Assembly: GCF_030406905.1 (NCBI RefSeq)
Contig: NZ_CP129137.1
Span: 7,037,501-7,101,500 of the forward strand
DNA length: 64,000 nt
Direction of reading: 5' to 3'
DNA from: Streptomyces sp. HUAS CB01
GTDB lineage: Bacteria > Actinomycetota > Actinomycetes > Streptomycetales > Streptomycetaceae
Shown here: one piece after another, positions 7,468 to 16,102 of the stretch
Layout: each line of letters begins with the position of its first letter
Numbering within the stretch: the first letter of the stretch is position 1
Program-made: the position numbers and the translations under genes
Notes under the pieces: model-generated
Database searches by the model: none
What the model was told of the DNA's origin: nothing
What the model saw: only the letters and a program-made list of their open reading frames with translations

Positions 7468-8277
7468 ATGACCGGGCAAGACCCCGCCGCCGTACGCATC
7501 GACACCAGCAAGCCGCACCCGGCCCGGATGTACGACTGGTTCCTCGGCGGCAAGGACAACTACCCGGTCGACGAGGAGATGGCCAGGCAACTCCTCAAGC
7601 TCGACGCGCGCGGCCGCGACATGGCCCGGGTCAACCGGGCCTTCATGCACCGCGCCACGCGCTGGCTCGGCGGGAACGGCATCCGCCAGTACCTCGACGT
7701 CGGCACCGGCATCCCCACCGAGCCCAACCTCCACCAGATAGCCCAGCAGGTCGCTCCCGAGTCCCGCGTCGTCTACTGCGACAACGACCCGATCGTCCTC
7801 GCCCACGCCGAGGCCCTGCTGCGCAGCACCCCCGAGGGCGCGACCGAGTACATCCAGGCGGACGCCCGCAGTCCCCAGGCCATCCTCGATGCGGCCGGCA
7901 AGGTCCTCGACTTCGACCGGCCCATCGCCCTGTCGCTGCTCGCGCTGCTGCACTTCGTGGACGACGAGGACGGCGCCTACGAACTGGTGAACCGGCTCGT
8001 GGGCCGGCTCGCCCCCGGCAGCTACCTCGTGCTGTCCCACACCACCGGCGACTTCGACCCCGAGAAGGCGGCCCTGGCCCGCGCGATGTACAAGGAGCGG
8101 GGACTCACCCTGCGCCCCCGCTCCCGCGACGAGTTCGCCCGGTTCTTCGACGGACTCGACCTCGTCGAGCCCGGCGTGTCGCTGACCGCCGAATGGCATC
8201 CCGAACTCGGCGAGGCCGTCGCCGTCACCGGTGACGACCCGATCCCGGGCTACGCGGGCGTCGCGCGCGTGGGCTAG
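7468..8277 (+). CDS. SAM-dependent methyltransferase (DUF574/Methyltransf_19 type)
   Basis: 269 residues. The opening IDTSKPHPARMYDWFLGGKDN is the signature start of this actinobacterial family (first 20 residues: DTSKPHPARMYDWFLGGKDN). The SAM-binding motif I is YLDVGTGIPTEPNLH, and YCDNDPIVLAHAEALL supplies the acidic residue that contacts SAM. The substrate is unknown. CTGGAGG lies 8 nt before the ATG at 7468. The gene sits 111 bp behind the DUF397 gene on the same strand and could belong to the same unit, as this family often lies near XRE/DUF397 genes. Confidence 0.9.
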   Translation: MTGQDPAAVRIDTSKPHPARMYDWFLGGKDNYPVDEEMARQLLKLDARGRDMARVNRAFMHRATRWLGGNGIRQYLDVGTGIPTEPNLHQIAQQVAPESRVVYCDNDPIVLAHAEALLRSTPEGATEYIQADARSPQAILDAAGKVLDFDRPIALSLLALLHFVDDEDGAYELVNRLVGRLAPGSYLVLSHTTGDFDPEKAALARAMYKERGLTLRPRSRDEFARFFDGLDLVEPGVSLTAEWHPELGEAVAVTGDDPIPGYAGVARVG

Positions 8278-8492
8278 GTGCTCTGGCCGTGCCGTCCCGG
8301 GACGTTGCCGACACGCGTGCCGGCTGCTTGGACAGCGCCGCTGCCAATTCGTTCCACGAGGCGTGCGGTTGGTCGCGCGGAGACCCGATCCAGGGCGACG
8401 GACCGGCCAGGGTCGGGTTCACCGAGAGCGGCGCGGACGGCTGAGGTCCCCCCCCAGGTGGTGCGGGCCGGCGGCCAACCGCCGTCGTCCGG

Positions 8493-10442
8493 CTACCGCC
8501 CGGCCGCCGGAGGCAGCAGGGTGACGAGGAAGCGCGCCGCCCCGCTCACGTTCCCGGCCGCGTCGATCGTGCGGTGCTCGACGGTGTGGGTGCCGTAGTC
8601 GGGCGTGGCGTCGTCCCACGGCACCGCACGCGGAGTGCCGAGCTTGCCGTAGACGAGGTCGTCGATGACCGTGCCCTCCGGAGTGAAGCGGAACGGCGCG
8701 TCCGCGTCCGTCGGCCAGCCGTAGTACGTGTACCAGCCGTCGCCGTCGACCCGGAACTGGGAGACGACGGTGCCCGCCCGGTCGTCACGGGCGGTCAGCC
8801 GCATCGTGAACGGACCGTCGTACACGTACTCCACCGGCCTGCCGGGTTTGCGGACCGTCCGCAGCGGCTCGGACAGCTCGTGGGCTCCCGCGGCGGGCGT
8901 CGCGTCCACCGTCCAGCGCAGCACCGCGCCCGAACCGGGGACGCGGGCCGTCAGCGTGTGCGTGCCGGGGCGCAGCCGCAGCGCTCCGAGGTCCAGATCC
9001 CGGTCGTTGCCCGGCCGGACGAGCGGCCGGCCGTCCAGGGACCAGCGGACGGCATACGTGCGGTCGGTCGGATGCGAGGTGTCCGCGTACACCACGGAGT
9101 CCGCCCCGACCGGTGCGGCCGTGTCCGTGTGTCCGGTGAACGCCGCGGCGACGGGGGTGTGCTCGGTGCGTACCGCGGTGTCGACAGTCCAGGAGACCGT
9201 GCGGGTCAGCGCGGCGGAGCCGCGGACGGCCGGGTCACGGACGAACGGCGTGGGGTCGGAGACGGTAGCCGTCAGGGTGTGCGTGCCCCTGCCGAGCCCG
9301 AGGCGGCGCAGATCGAGCGTGCGGGCGCCGTCGGCGGTCCGCAGCGGACGGCCGTCGAGCCGCCAGCGCACGTCGAGTTCACCGCCGACGGGATGCAGCG
9401 TCTCCAGCCACACCGTCCGGTCGGCGCCGATCGGGGCGGTGTTCGGCGTGTGCCCCTGGACCAGGTTCACCTTCCCGGAGATCGCGGCGACCATCACCTC
9501 CCGCTCCACCTGGTCGAAGGCGTAGCCGAGGGTCTTCATCAGGGAGTGCCGGCTGGGCCGCCACACGCCCTTGGTGCTGTACAGCCCGCCCTCGTGCCGG
9601 CCGATGGTGCCGCCGGACTCGCTCGGCTCGCCGAGCCAGCGCCACCACTTGGCCCGCTGCTCGCGCATCTGCCGTTCGGTGAGGAGGGTGTGGTGGGCGG
9701 AGGCCGGTTCGCCGCCCTCGTACGCACCGCCCGGGACGCCGCGCGCGTAGTAGTCGTACTCGTCCTGGAGCCTGCCGAGCGAATGGCCGATCTCGTGCGG
9801 GGTGATCAGGGAGGAGAGCGCGTTCCCGCCGGACGCGGTGGCGTAGGTACCGCCCGCGCCGCCGTACGTGTCGCTGTTGGCGAGGGCCACGATCTGGCGG
9901 TTGGCGGCCGACGTGCCCCCGACGAGGTCGGCGAGCGCGTTCGCCGCGCCGCTGTCGACGGTGAGCAGCCGCTGCACGCTGCCGGCGTTGCAGCCGCCCC
10001 AGAAGCCCATGCCGAGCGGGGTGTCGCGGCGCGGGGCGTCCAGCGAGGGGTCGCAGTCGACGCCCGACTCCGCCGACGGCACCTCGACCGCCCACACGTT
10101 GACGTAGGAGCGGTACGACGCGAACGGCTCGATGCTCCACAGCACGTTCAGGTGCCTGCCGACGTCCGCACGGAACTTCCCCGTCTCGGCGGCGGTGTAG
10201 CCGTCACCGAGGAAGACCAGGTTGAACCGCTTGTCCACGGGCCCCGTGGTCTGCACGGGCACGACGTTCGCGCTCCCGGTCACGGACGACGCGATGGACG
10301 CCGCCGGCCGCTGCGACGGTGTCGGCGGTGCCCCTGCGACGGCCGACGCCGAGGTCGCGGGGCCGAGGAGACCGGTGAGGAGCAGGGCGCCCGCGGTGGC
10401 GAGCGCCATGACTCCGGGAAGGCGTGTGCCGGAGGTGTCCAT
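8493..10442 (-). CDS. Secreted M64-type zinc metallopeptidase
   Basis: 649 residues from ATG at 10442 (no clear ribosome site; a GTG about 30 bp upstream is possible). Residues 1-~35 form a Sec signal peptide (VMALATAGALLLTGLLGPAT). The domain opening with RFNLVFLGDGYTAAETGKF and containing the HEXXH zinc site in TPHEIGHSLGRLQDEYD matches peptidase family M64 (IgA-peptidase-like). The C-terminal half holds two or three beta-sandwich-like repeats (VRWRLDGRPLR; VRWSLDGRPLV) that probably bind polymers or cell surfaces. It is expected to act as an extracellular protease. It is divergent from the small gene at 10551. Confidence 0.85.
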   Translation of the reverse strand: MDTSGTRLPGVMALATAGALLLTGLLGPATSASAVAGAPPTPSQRPAASIASSVTGSANVVPVQTTGPVDKRFNLVFLGDGYTAAETGKFRADVGRHLNVLWSIEPFASYRSYVNVWAVEVPSAESGVDCDPSLDAPRRDTPLGMGFWGGCNAGSVQRLLTVDSGAANALADLVGGTSAANRQIVALANSDTYGGAGGTYATASGGNALSSLITPHEIGHSLGRLQDEYDYYARGVPGGAYEGGEPASAHHTLLTERQMREQRAKWWRWLGEPSESGGTIGRHEGGLYSTKGVWRPSRHSLMKTLGYAFDQVEREVMVAAISGKVNLVQGHTPNTAPIGADRTVWLETLHPVGGELDVRWRLDGRPLRTADGARTLDLRRLGLGRGTHTLTATVSDPTPFVRDPAVRGSAALTRTVSWTVDTAVRTEHTPVAAAFTGHTDTAAPVGADSVVYADTSHPTDRTYAVRWSLDGRPLVRPGNDRDLDLGALRLRPGTHTLTARVPGSGAVLRWTVDATPAAGAHELSEPLRTVRKPGRPVEYVYDGPFTMRLTARDDRAGTVVSQFRVDGDGWYTYYGWPTDADAPFRFTPEGTVIDDLVYGKLGTPRAVPWDDATPDYGTHTVEHRTIDAAGNVSGAARFLVTLLPPAAGR

Positions 10443-10550
10443 GAGGCGCGAGCGTATGTGCGGGTCCAACACACCGTAAAGACAGCAGAGTTGGCCATGC
10501 GGTGTCCGCGCGCCACGGCCGGTGTCGGTGGTGTGCACGACACTGGGGTC

Positions 10551-10778
10551 ATGGCCAGGTATCCGCGGGTGAAGTGCCCGGTGTGCGGCGGGGTGTACGC
10601 AGGGGCGCCGACGAGCGCGTACGGCATGGTGTCCGTCCACGACCACAAGCGCAGCCGCAGGGCCCTCGTCCTGTGCGAGGGCAGCATGACGCGCGTCCCG
10701 GCGGTGGACGCGGCGGGCCACCAGGAGGAGCTTCCCGGCACGGAGGAGGCCGGCGAGGCGGATCCGACGCTGTTCTGA
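10551..10778 (+). CDS. Small hypothetical protein with zinc-ribbon-like CxxC
   Basis: 75 residues from ATG at 10551. The N-terminus has CPVCGG, followed by SVHDHKRSRRALVLCEGS, so two Cys, a His pair and a later Cys could bind zinc. The C-terminus is acidic (EELPGTEEAGEADPTLF). GC3 bias is good. It is divergent from the M64 peptidase gene with ~110 bp between them. I do not recognise a named family; the reading rests on codon bias and the metal-site pattern. Confidence 0.6.
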   Translation: MARYPRVKCPVCGGVYAGAPTSAYGMVSVHDHKRSRRALVLCEGSMTRVPAVDAAGHQEELPGTEEAGEADPTLF

Positions 10779-11006
10779 GCCGGGCGGTGCGGGTGCGCGG
10801 GGCGCGGCGGGACCACGGGAGCAGCCCGCGCCGGCCGACGCGGGCCTCGGACAGGTCCACCGGCTCACGACGCCCCGCACGGCACCTCGCGGGGTCGTCG
10901 CCCCACCCGCGTACGTCCGGTCCGAGGGCGGTCCTCCGCCGTGCGACGCACCGCACACGACGCCGCGACCTTCCCGGCAGACCATTCCGGTCACGGCACC
11001 GGGCGA
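10779..11006. other. Gap between convergent genes, nothing recognised
   Basis: About 230 bp of GC-rich sequence between the zinc-ribbon gene and the end of the RiPP cluster. No frame shows convincing coding character and no strong terminator hairpin was found. Confidence 0.4.
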
Positions 11007-11702
11007 TCAGATCGCCATCGCCTCCTGGATCCATCGCTTCACCCGGTACGGCAGCCACCAGGCCAGGTCGCCGACGCGCAGGACGAGATGCTCCTCGGTG
11101 AAGTCGGCCAGGGCGTCCGGCGGTACGTCCGTCGCCGGGGCGCCGTGGTCCAGCCGGGCGATGGCGTCGTGGTAGTGCGGCTCGTCGCAGGTGAAGCGGC
11201 GCAGGTCGCCCCAGCGGCGGTCGCGGATCTGGAGGAACCCGGGGCCCTGCCGCCAGAGGCACTTGCACAGGTAGTGGCTGCTCCGCCAGGCGAGCAGCTG
11301 TTCCTCCGCCCGGTCCGAACCCTCCAGCCGCTGCGGCGGCTGGAGATGGCTCAGCAGTTTCCACGTCTCGTCGTCGCCGGGCCCGATGCGCAGCCGCCAT
11401 TCGACGAGCACGGCACGGGCGGTGAGGTCCCGCACCAGGCACAGCGACCGCACCGTGCGACGCGCGGCGGCGGGCGCGGAGTTGGCGGCAGGGGACAGGT
11501 CGACGGTGCGCGGCACCACCACCCGCCGGGCCCCGAGTCCCCACAGCCGGTCGGTCTCCTCGCCCACCGGGCCGGAGATCCGGTGGCTGCCCAGTGCCAT
11601 GCCCGGCAGGGCACAGGCGTCCGGATCGTAGTCGCGCCAGGCGGTGACCGTCAGCGGCACGTCGTCCGCGGGGGTGCTCGGGGGGTGGACTGCGCTGGTC
11701 AT
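11007..11702 (-). CDS. DUF5825-like protein, partner of the radical-SAM RiPP enzyme
   Basis: 231 residues, with no signal peptide or membrane helix. Readable features are PLTVTAWRDYDPDACALPGM near the start, a helical QLLAWRSSHYLCKCLWRQ-like region (text LAWRSSHYLCKCLWRQG), and a C-terminal DLAWWLPYRVKRWIQEA. To my recollection this fits the DUF5825 family, which is encoded next to RiPP radical SAM C-methyltransferases in actinomycetes. It lies 50 bp after the radical SAM gene on the same strand, the last gene of the cluster. It may act as a scaffold or precursor-binding partner; no catalytic motif is visible. Confidence 0.75.
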   Translation of the reverse strand: MTSAVHPPSTPADDVPLTVTAWRDYDPDACALPGMALGSHRISGPVGEETDRLWGLGARRVVVPRTVDLSPAANSAPAAARRTVRSLCLVRDLTARAVLVEWRLRIGPGDDETWKLLSHLQPPQRLEGSDRAEEQLLAWRSSHYLCKCLWRQGPGFLQIRDRRWGDLRRFTCDEPHYHDAIARLDHGAPATDVPPDALADFTEEHLVLRVGDLAWWLPYRVKRWIQEAMAI

Positions 11703-11752
11703 GAAGCCTCCTGGGGACAGCGGGTTCGGGACAGCGGGTTCGGGACGGCGGG

Positions 11753-13759
11753 TCAGACGGACACGGGGGGCCGGTCGGCATCGAGGGGGTCGTCCGCACG
11801 ATCGCGGTCACCGCCGTCGGACCGTCCCGTGCCGTCCTCCGCGGCACCGCCGGCGGCCGTCGGCGCGTAGACCCCGGTGGTGTGCAGATGCCGCATGAAG
11901 TCCAGCCGCAGCAGGTCCTCGTTCACCGCGGCCGGGGCGAGGTGCACGTACTGGCCGCCGTCGGTGAAGACGACGCCCAGGGCGACCCACTCGTCCAGGA
12001 TCCGCTCCACCTCCTCCTGGCCGCGCGGGTCGCCGGGGACGCGGGCGGCCGCCTTGCGGGCGAGGGCGGCAGGGGCGTGCGGCTGGTCCAGCAGCCGGAA
12101 CAGGGCCACTTCGAACGGATCGGCCAGTTCCATCGCGCGCCACGGGAACGCGCGGCGCCGGCTGACGAGCACGATCCGGTCACCCAGATCGGTGTGTGTC
12201 AGCCGGGCGTCGGTGTGGTGCTTCCGCCAGCCGGCCAGCGCGTCGTTGAGGGCGCCCACGGTCGGCTCCCCGATGCCGCGCGCCGGGGCCTCGAAGACGT
12301 AGGCGAGGTCGTACAGCTCTTCTTCGGGGAGGTCGTAGGTGAAGCGGTAGTGCGCCTCCGGCCGCAGCCCCGTGAAGCCGAGTTCGGGCCGGTTGAAGTA
12401 CGGGCTGAACCGCTCGATCGCGATCCGGGCGGACAGGTCGACGGGCGGGTCGAGATGCTCCAGGGCGGGGATCTGCGCGATGACCGGCTCGTAGTCCTCC
12501 GCGGTCTCCCCCGGGAAGCCGTGCAGATAGTTCCAGGACACCGACAGGCCCGTCTCGGCCCCGTCGCGCAGCATGCGCACGTTCTGGCATCCGCTGACAC
12601 CCTTGTCCATCAGGTCGAGCACCCGGTTGTTGAGGCTCTCGATGCCGGGCTGGACGTAGATGAGTCCCGCGTCGGACAGGGTGCGCAGCTGGGGCCGCCG
12701 CATGTTGGCCTTGATCTCGATGTGGAGACGCAGGTCGTAGCCGCTGTCGATGATCCGTGGCAGCACGGTGTTCAGATAGCCCATGTCGAGGATGTTGTCG
12801 ACGACGTACATGTCCAGGACCCGGTGGCGGCGGGCCAGGTCCATGATCTCCTCGTAGAAGACGTCCGGGCTCTTGCTGCGGAACTGCATGAAGGACCCGT
12901 TGAGACCGCAGAACGTGCAGTGGTGCTTCTCGCCCCACCAGCAGCCGCGTGCGCCTTCGACGACGAGTTTCGGCTCCACCCAGTTGCGGGCCACCGAGGC
13001 GGCCAGGCACTCGAAGTAGCCGGAGTAGTCCGGCGGGAGGATGTGGGCGGGCGGCAGCGGCGCGGTGGCCATCGGGTTGACGACGCCGGTGCCGTCGGCG
13101 GCCCGGTGGCACAGCCCCGGGATACCGCCGAGCTCGGTCCGCCCCTCGGCCAGGGCCCTCACCAGTTCCGGGAACGCGGTCTCGCCCTCACCGCGCACGA
13201 CGTGGTCCACGAACGGGAAGTTCCGGTGGACCGCCGCCCCCTGCTCGGCGTCGCAGTTGGCCCCGCCCATGACGGTCACGATGTGCGGTGCGAGCCGCTT
13301 GACGTGGCGGGCGGCGGCGAGCGCGGCGGTGTTCTGCTGGAAGGTGGAGGTGAACCCGACGACGTCCGGACCGTACTCGACGACGCGCCGGGCGATCTCC
13401 TCGACGAACCGCGGCACCTCCCGGTGCAGCTCCCGCGTCATCCGCATCCGCGACGACCGCAGCTTGCCCTTCATCACCGACGCGAACTCGTCCTCCCGCC
13501 ACGTGGGGTCGTCGTACAGCGCCGAGGAGAACACCCAGTCGCCGCACCCCATGAAGTAGGAGGACAGCGCGTAGTACTCGTAGTCGTCGGCGGTGAACTC
13601 CCGGCGGGCGGTGATCCAGTCGGTGAACTCCAGGTTGGCGTGCAGGACGTCGGCCGTGGCCCCGGGGACACGCTCGTCGATGCTGCGCTTGAGGATGCCG
13701 AGGGCGAGTGAGGGCAGGTCGATGGGGGACCAGGGCATGTTGACCAGCAGTACGCGCAC
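11753..13759 (-). CDS. RiPP-maturation cobalamin-dependent radical SAM C-methyltransferase
   Basis: 668 residues. GTG at 13759 is preceded by AAGGAG at 5-nt spacing. Residues ~1-220 form a B12-binding domain (VRVLLVNMPWSPIDLPSLAL; VTVMGGANCD; VVRGEGETAFPELV). The iron-sulfur motif is Cys273-x7-Cys281-x2-Cys284 in GCWWGEKHHCTFCGLNG, the spacing typical of the TIGR03975-type 'RiPP maturation radical SAM' family rather than the common CxxxCxxC. The C-terminal ~170 residues look like a peptide-binding extension. Such enzymes add methyl groups to unactivated carbons of a precursor peptide. The precursor gene lies 151 bp upstream behind a hairpin and the DUF5825-like gene 50 bp downstream. Confidence 0.9.
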   Translation of the reverse strand: MRVLLVNMPWSPIDLPSLALGILKRSIDERVPGATADVLHANLEFTDWITARREFTADDYEYYALSSYFMGCGDWVFSSALYDDPTWREDEFASVMKGKLRSSRMRMTRELHREVPRFVEEIARRVVEYGPDVVGFTSTFQQNTAALAAARHVKRLAPHIVTVMGGANCDAEQGAAVHRNFPFVDHVVRGEGETAFPELVRALAEGRTELGGIPGLCHRAADGTGVVNPMATAPLPPAHILPPDYSGYFECLAASVARNWVEPKLVVEGARGCWWGEKHHCTFCGLNGSFMQFRSKSPDVFYEEIMDLARRHRVLDMYVVDNILDMGYLNTVLPRIIDSGYDLRLHIEIKANMRRPQLRTLSDAGLIYVQPGIESLNNRVLDLMDKGVSGCQNVRMLRDGAETGLSVSWNYLHGFPGETAEDYEPVIAQIPALEHLDPPVDLSARIAIERFSPYFNRPELGFTGLRPEAHYRFTYDLPEEELYDLAYVFEAPARGIGEPTVGALNDALAGWRKHHTDARLTHTDLGDRIVLVSRRRAFPWRAMELADPFEVALFRLLDQPHAPAALARKAAARVPGDPRGQEEVERILDEWVALGVVFTDGGQYVHLAPAAVNEDLLRLDFMRHLHTTGVYAPTAAGGAAEDGTGRSDGGDRDRADDPLDADRPPVSV

Positions 13760-13872
13760 TTCGGCTCCTTGACGTTCCTCGAACGGTGGGTCGGTGGGTG
13801 CGGGGGCGGAGGGGTGGGCCGGTCCGCCCGGCGGTCGGCCGTCACGCCGGGCGGACACGGGGCTGGGTGGTT

Positions 13873-13904
13873 CCGGCCGGCCCGGCGTGCTCCGGGCCGG
13901 CCGG
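13873..13904 (-). terminator. Very strong hairpin after the RiPP precursor gene (attenuator)
   Basis: A perfect 13-bp GC-only stem (CCGGCCGGCCCGG and its complement) with loop CGTGCT begins 6 bp beyond the precursor stop codon and before the radical SAM gene. It probably ends most transcripts after the precursor and lets a minority read into the enzyme genes. Confidence 0.75.
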
Positions 13905-13910
13905 GCCGGG

Positions 13911-14030
13911 TCAGTCCTCCTCGGAGTCCTCGGCGTTGCGGAACGGGATGGTGATGGTGATCCCGACGCTCGGCTTGCGGTTCTCCTCGTCACCCGCCAG
14001 CGGGTCGTTGTTGATGACGTCCTTCTGCAC
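13911..14030 (-). CDS. RiPP precursor peptide (39 residues)
   Basis: GTG at 14030 follows an excellent ribosome site (AGGAGG, 5 nt away), stronger than that of its neighbours, as expected for an abundant peptide. The peptide has a polar N-terminal half (QKDVINNDPLAGDEENRKP), a short beta-prone segment SVGITITIPF (residues 21-30) and an acidic tail RNAEDSEED. It has no Cys and no double glycine. The branched residues in GITITIP are plausible targets for C-methylation by the adjacent enzyme. A hairpin follows the stop codon at once and the S9 peptidase gene ends 101 bp upstream. Peptide identity is inferred from size, ribosome site and context; the modified residues are a guess. Confidence 0.8.
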   Translation of the reverse strand: MQKDVINNDPLAGDEENRKPSVGITITIPFRNAEDSEED

Positions 14031-14131
14031 GGTGTCCTCCTCTCTGTGGTGCGCTGAGGTGGTGCCTGTCCCGGTGCCCGCCGCCGCTGTCGGCCGCGGG
14101 CCGGGATCCCCCTCCGGTCGGAGCGGGACGT

Positions 14132-16102
14132 CTAGGTGTGCCCGGCCGGCCGGTCCGGGGCGCGGGAGCCCGGCCGGCCGGAGCGGCGCAGCTCGCGGTC
14201 CAGGAAACCGATGGCGCGGCGCAGTACGGCGACGTGGTCGCGGCCGTCGTAGCCGTCGTGGCCCGTGTCGAGCCACATGGCCTCGTGCCGCACACCGGCG
14301 CCGGCGAGGGCCCGCAGATAGTCGCGCACCTGCGCGGGCGGGCACTTGTCGTCGCGCTCGGCGGCGACGACCAGCAGCGGGGCCCGTACGCGGGACACAT
14401 GGCGCACGGGGGAGCTGCGGGCGTACGCCTCGGGCACCGTGTCGGGCGTGCCCCCGAACAGCCGCTCGTCGAGGGCGCGGAGCGCGGGCGTGCCGGCGCG
14501 GTGGGCGGCAGCGCAGTCGGCCACCGGCTTCACCGCGACGACGGCCCGCCACGGGGCCGGGTCGACACCGGCCGCGAGCAGCGCCAGATAGCCGCCCCAC
14601 GAACTGCCCCACAGGGCGGTGGCGTCGGCCCGTACCAGGCCGCGGCGTACCAGGTCGGCCCGTACGGAGGCGAGGTCCCGCACCTGGGTCAGGCCCACGC
14701 CGTCCGGGTAGGCGTGGCGCCAGCGCGGCCCGTAGCCGGTCGACCCGCGGTAGTTGACGCGCACGACCGCGAACCCCGAGGCCACCAGGGAGTGCACGAC
14801 ACCGTCGTAGGCGTCCCGGTCGTGGTCCGCCGGACCGCCGTGCACCAGGAACACCGCCGGGGCAGGGACCGGATCGTCCGGCAGAGCGAGCAGGCTGTGC
14901 ACCGGACCGTCCGGACCCGGGGTCCACACCTCGCGGTGGTCGCCCGGCACGGTCCCCTCGACGGTGCCGAGCGGCGGCAGAAGGGTGCCCGCGGTCGACA
15001 CCATGCGCGGCGGGTGGGCGGCCGACGTCCAGAGGTAGTGCACGTCCCCGCCGGGCCGAGCGGCGGCGGCCAGCAGGGTTCCGGGCGGAGTCGGCACGAG
15101 GGCGACCGAGCGCCGGACCGGATCGGCGCGGTGGAGCAGGCTGCGGCCGTGGCGTTCCTGCCGGATCAGCACGGCGTCGCGGTCCGGGTACCAGGAGGCG
15201 GTGATCTCCGTGTCGAAGGCGCACCACTCCCAGGTGCTCAGTCCCGAGACGGGGCGCCAGACGGCGAGGACGTAGCGGTCCCGGTGCTGCCTCACGAGCA
15301 GCAACTCGGAGTCGCCGTCCCCGGGTCCGACGCGGGTACCGCTGTCGTCGGTGCTGTCGGTGCTGTCGGTGCTGTCGGTGCTGTCGGTGGCGTCGGGGTG
15401 GTCGGGGTGGTCGGAGTCGGCGCCCCGCGGCGGCCGGAAGCCGAGCGCCCACAGGTGCCCGCCGTCCGGGCCGCCGCGGAGCACCGCCCGAACCGTGCCG
15501 TCCGGGGACAGCACGGTCACCGCGCGCTCGGAGCCTGCCGGTCCGCCGACGGCGAGGCACCGCCCGTCCGGCGAGATCCCCACCAGCACGGCATGGCCCT
15601 CGATCCGGCCCACGGTACGTGCCCGGCCGCCGCGCGGGCCGATGTGGACGGTGGTGCCGCGGTCCGTGGCCGTGGCGACGGCGACCGTGCCGGCCGGGGT
15701 GAGGGCGAGTCCGCGCGGCGCGCCGTCGGGAACGCCCTCCAGCCCCGGCCGGTCCTCGCCGCCGTCGAAGGGACGGAACCGCCACTGGCCGCGGCCGTCG
15801 GCGTCCTCGTCGAACCACCACACCCGCGCGTCGTGGTCGATGGCGCAGTGCAGCGTGCCGCCCGGACGGACCGTCACCTGCCGCGCCCGACCCGTCGTCG
15901 CGTCCCAGGTGAACACCTGGCAGCGTCCTTCGGCGTCGGCGGTGAACGTCATCCGCGTGGGGTCGGCGGGGCAGACGTCCGGGAGTTCGGCGCGATAGGT
16001 CCGGAATCGGGGGCCGGGGCGTCCGCCGGCTCCGTCGGGGGCCGCGGGCGCGGGGTCCCGGTCGGGGCGGCGCCGGTCCTCGGCTGCGAAGGGGCGGGTC
16101 AC
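14132..16102 (-). CDS. S9-family prolyl-oligopeptidase-like serine peptidase of the RiPP cluster
   Basis: 656 residues, no signal peptide, so cytoplasmic. The N-terminal ~400 residues form a beta-propeller-like region (repeated VSGLSTWEW and RSLLHRADPV type blades). The C-terminal alpha/beta-hydrolase has Ser501 in GSSWGGY, Asp584 or 585 in AERDDKCP and His615 in DTGHDGY as catalytic triad. A low-complexity insert of DST and DHP repeats lies in the propeller. The GTG start overlaps the MFS stop (GTGA). S9 peptidases can trim peptides, so leader or tail removal from the 39-residue precursor is the simplest role. Substrate is inferred from context only. Confidence 0.85.
   Translation of the reverse strand: MTRPFAAEDRRRPDRDPAPAAPDGAGGRPGPRFRTYRAELPDVCPADPTRMTFTADAEGRCQVFTWDATTGRARQVTVRPGGTLHCAIDHDARVWWFDEDADGRGQWRFRPFDGGEDRPGLEGVPDGAPRGLALTPAGTVAVATATDRGTTVHIGPRGGRARTVGRIEGHAVLVGISPDGRCLAVGGPAGSERAVTVLSPDGTVRAVLRGGPDGGHLWALGFRPPRGADSDHPDHPDATDSTDSTDSTDSTDDSGTRVGPGDGDSELLLVRQHRDRYVLAVWRPVSGLSTWEWCAFDTEITASWYPDRDAVLIRQERHGRSLLHRADPVRRSVALVPTPPGTLLAAAARPGGDVHYLWTSAAHPPRMVSTAGTLLPPLGTVEGTVPGDHREVWTPGPDGPVHSLLALPDDPVPAPAVFLVHGGPADHDRDAYDGVVHSLVASGFAVVRVNYRGSTGYGPRWRHAYPDGVGLTQVRDLASVRADLVRRGLVRADATALWGSSWGGYLALLAAGVDPAPWRAVVAVKPVADCAAAHRAGTPALRALDERLFGGTPDTVPEAYARSSPVRHVSRVRAPLLVVAAERDDKCPPAQVRDYLRALAGAGVRHEAMWLDTGHDGYDGRDHVAVLRRAIGFLDRELRRSGRPGSRAPDRPAGHT
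15353..15388. repeat. Four perfect 9-bp tandem repeats inside the S9 peptidase gene
   Basis: GCTGTCGGT occurs four times in a row on the + strand and encodes Asp-Ser-Thr repeats in the minus-strand protein. Copy number changes here keep the frame, so the loop may vary in length between strains. A second short repeat (GTCGGGGTG) follows. Confidence 0.85.

Noticed and set aside
8574..10778. Long rightward open frame opposite the M64 peptidase gene
   Set aside because: Its translation is Arg/Gly/Val-rich without domains; it is the mirror of a strongly coding leftward gene. Only its last 75 codons (from ATG 10551) look like a real gene.
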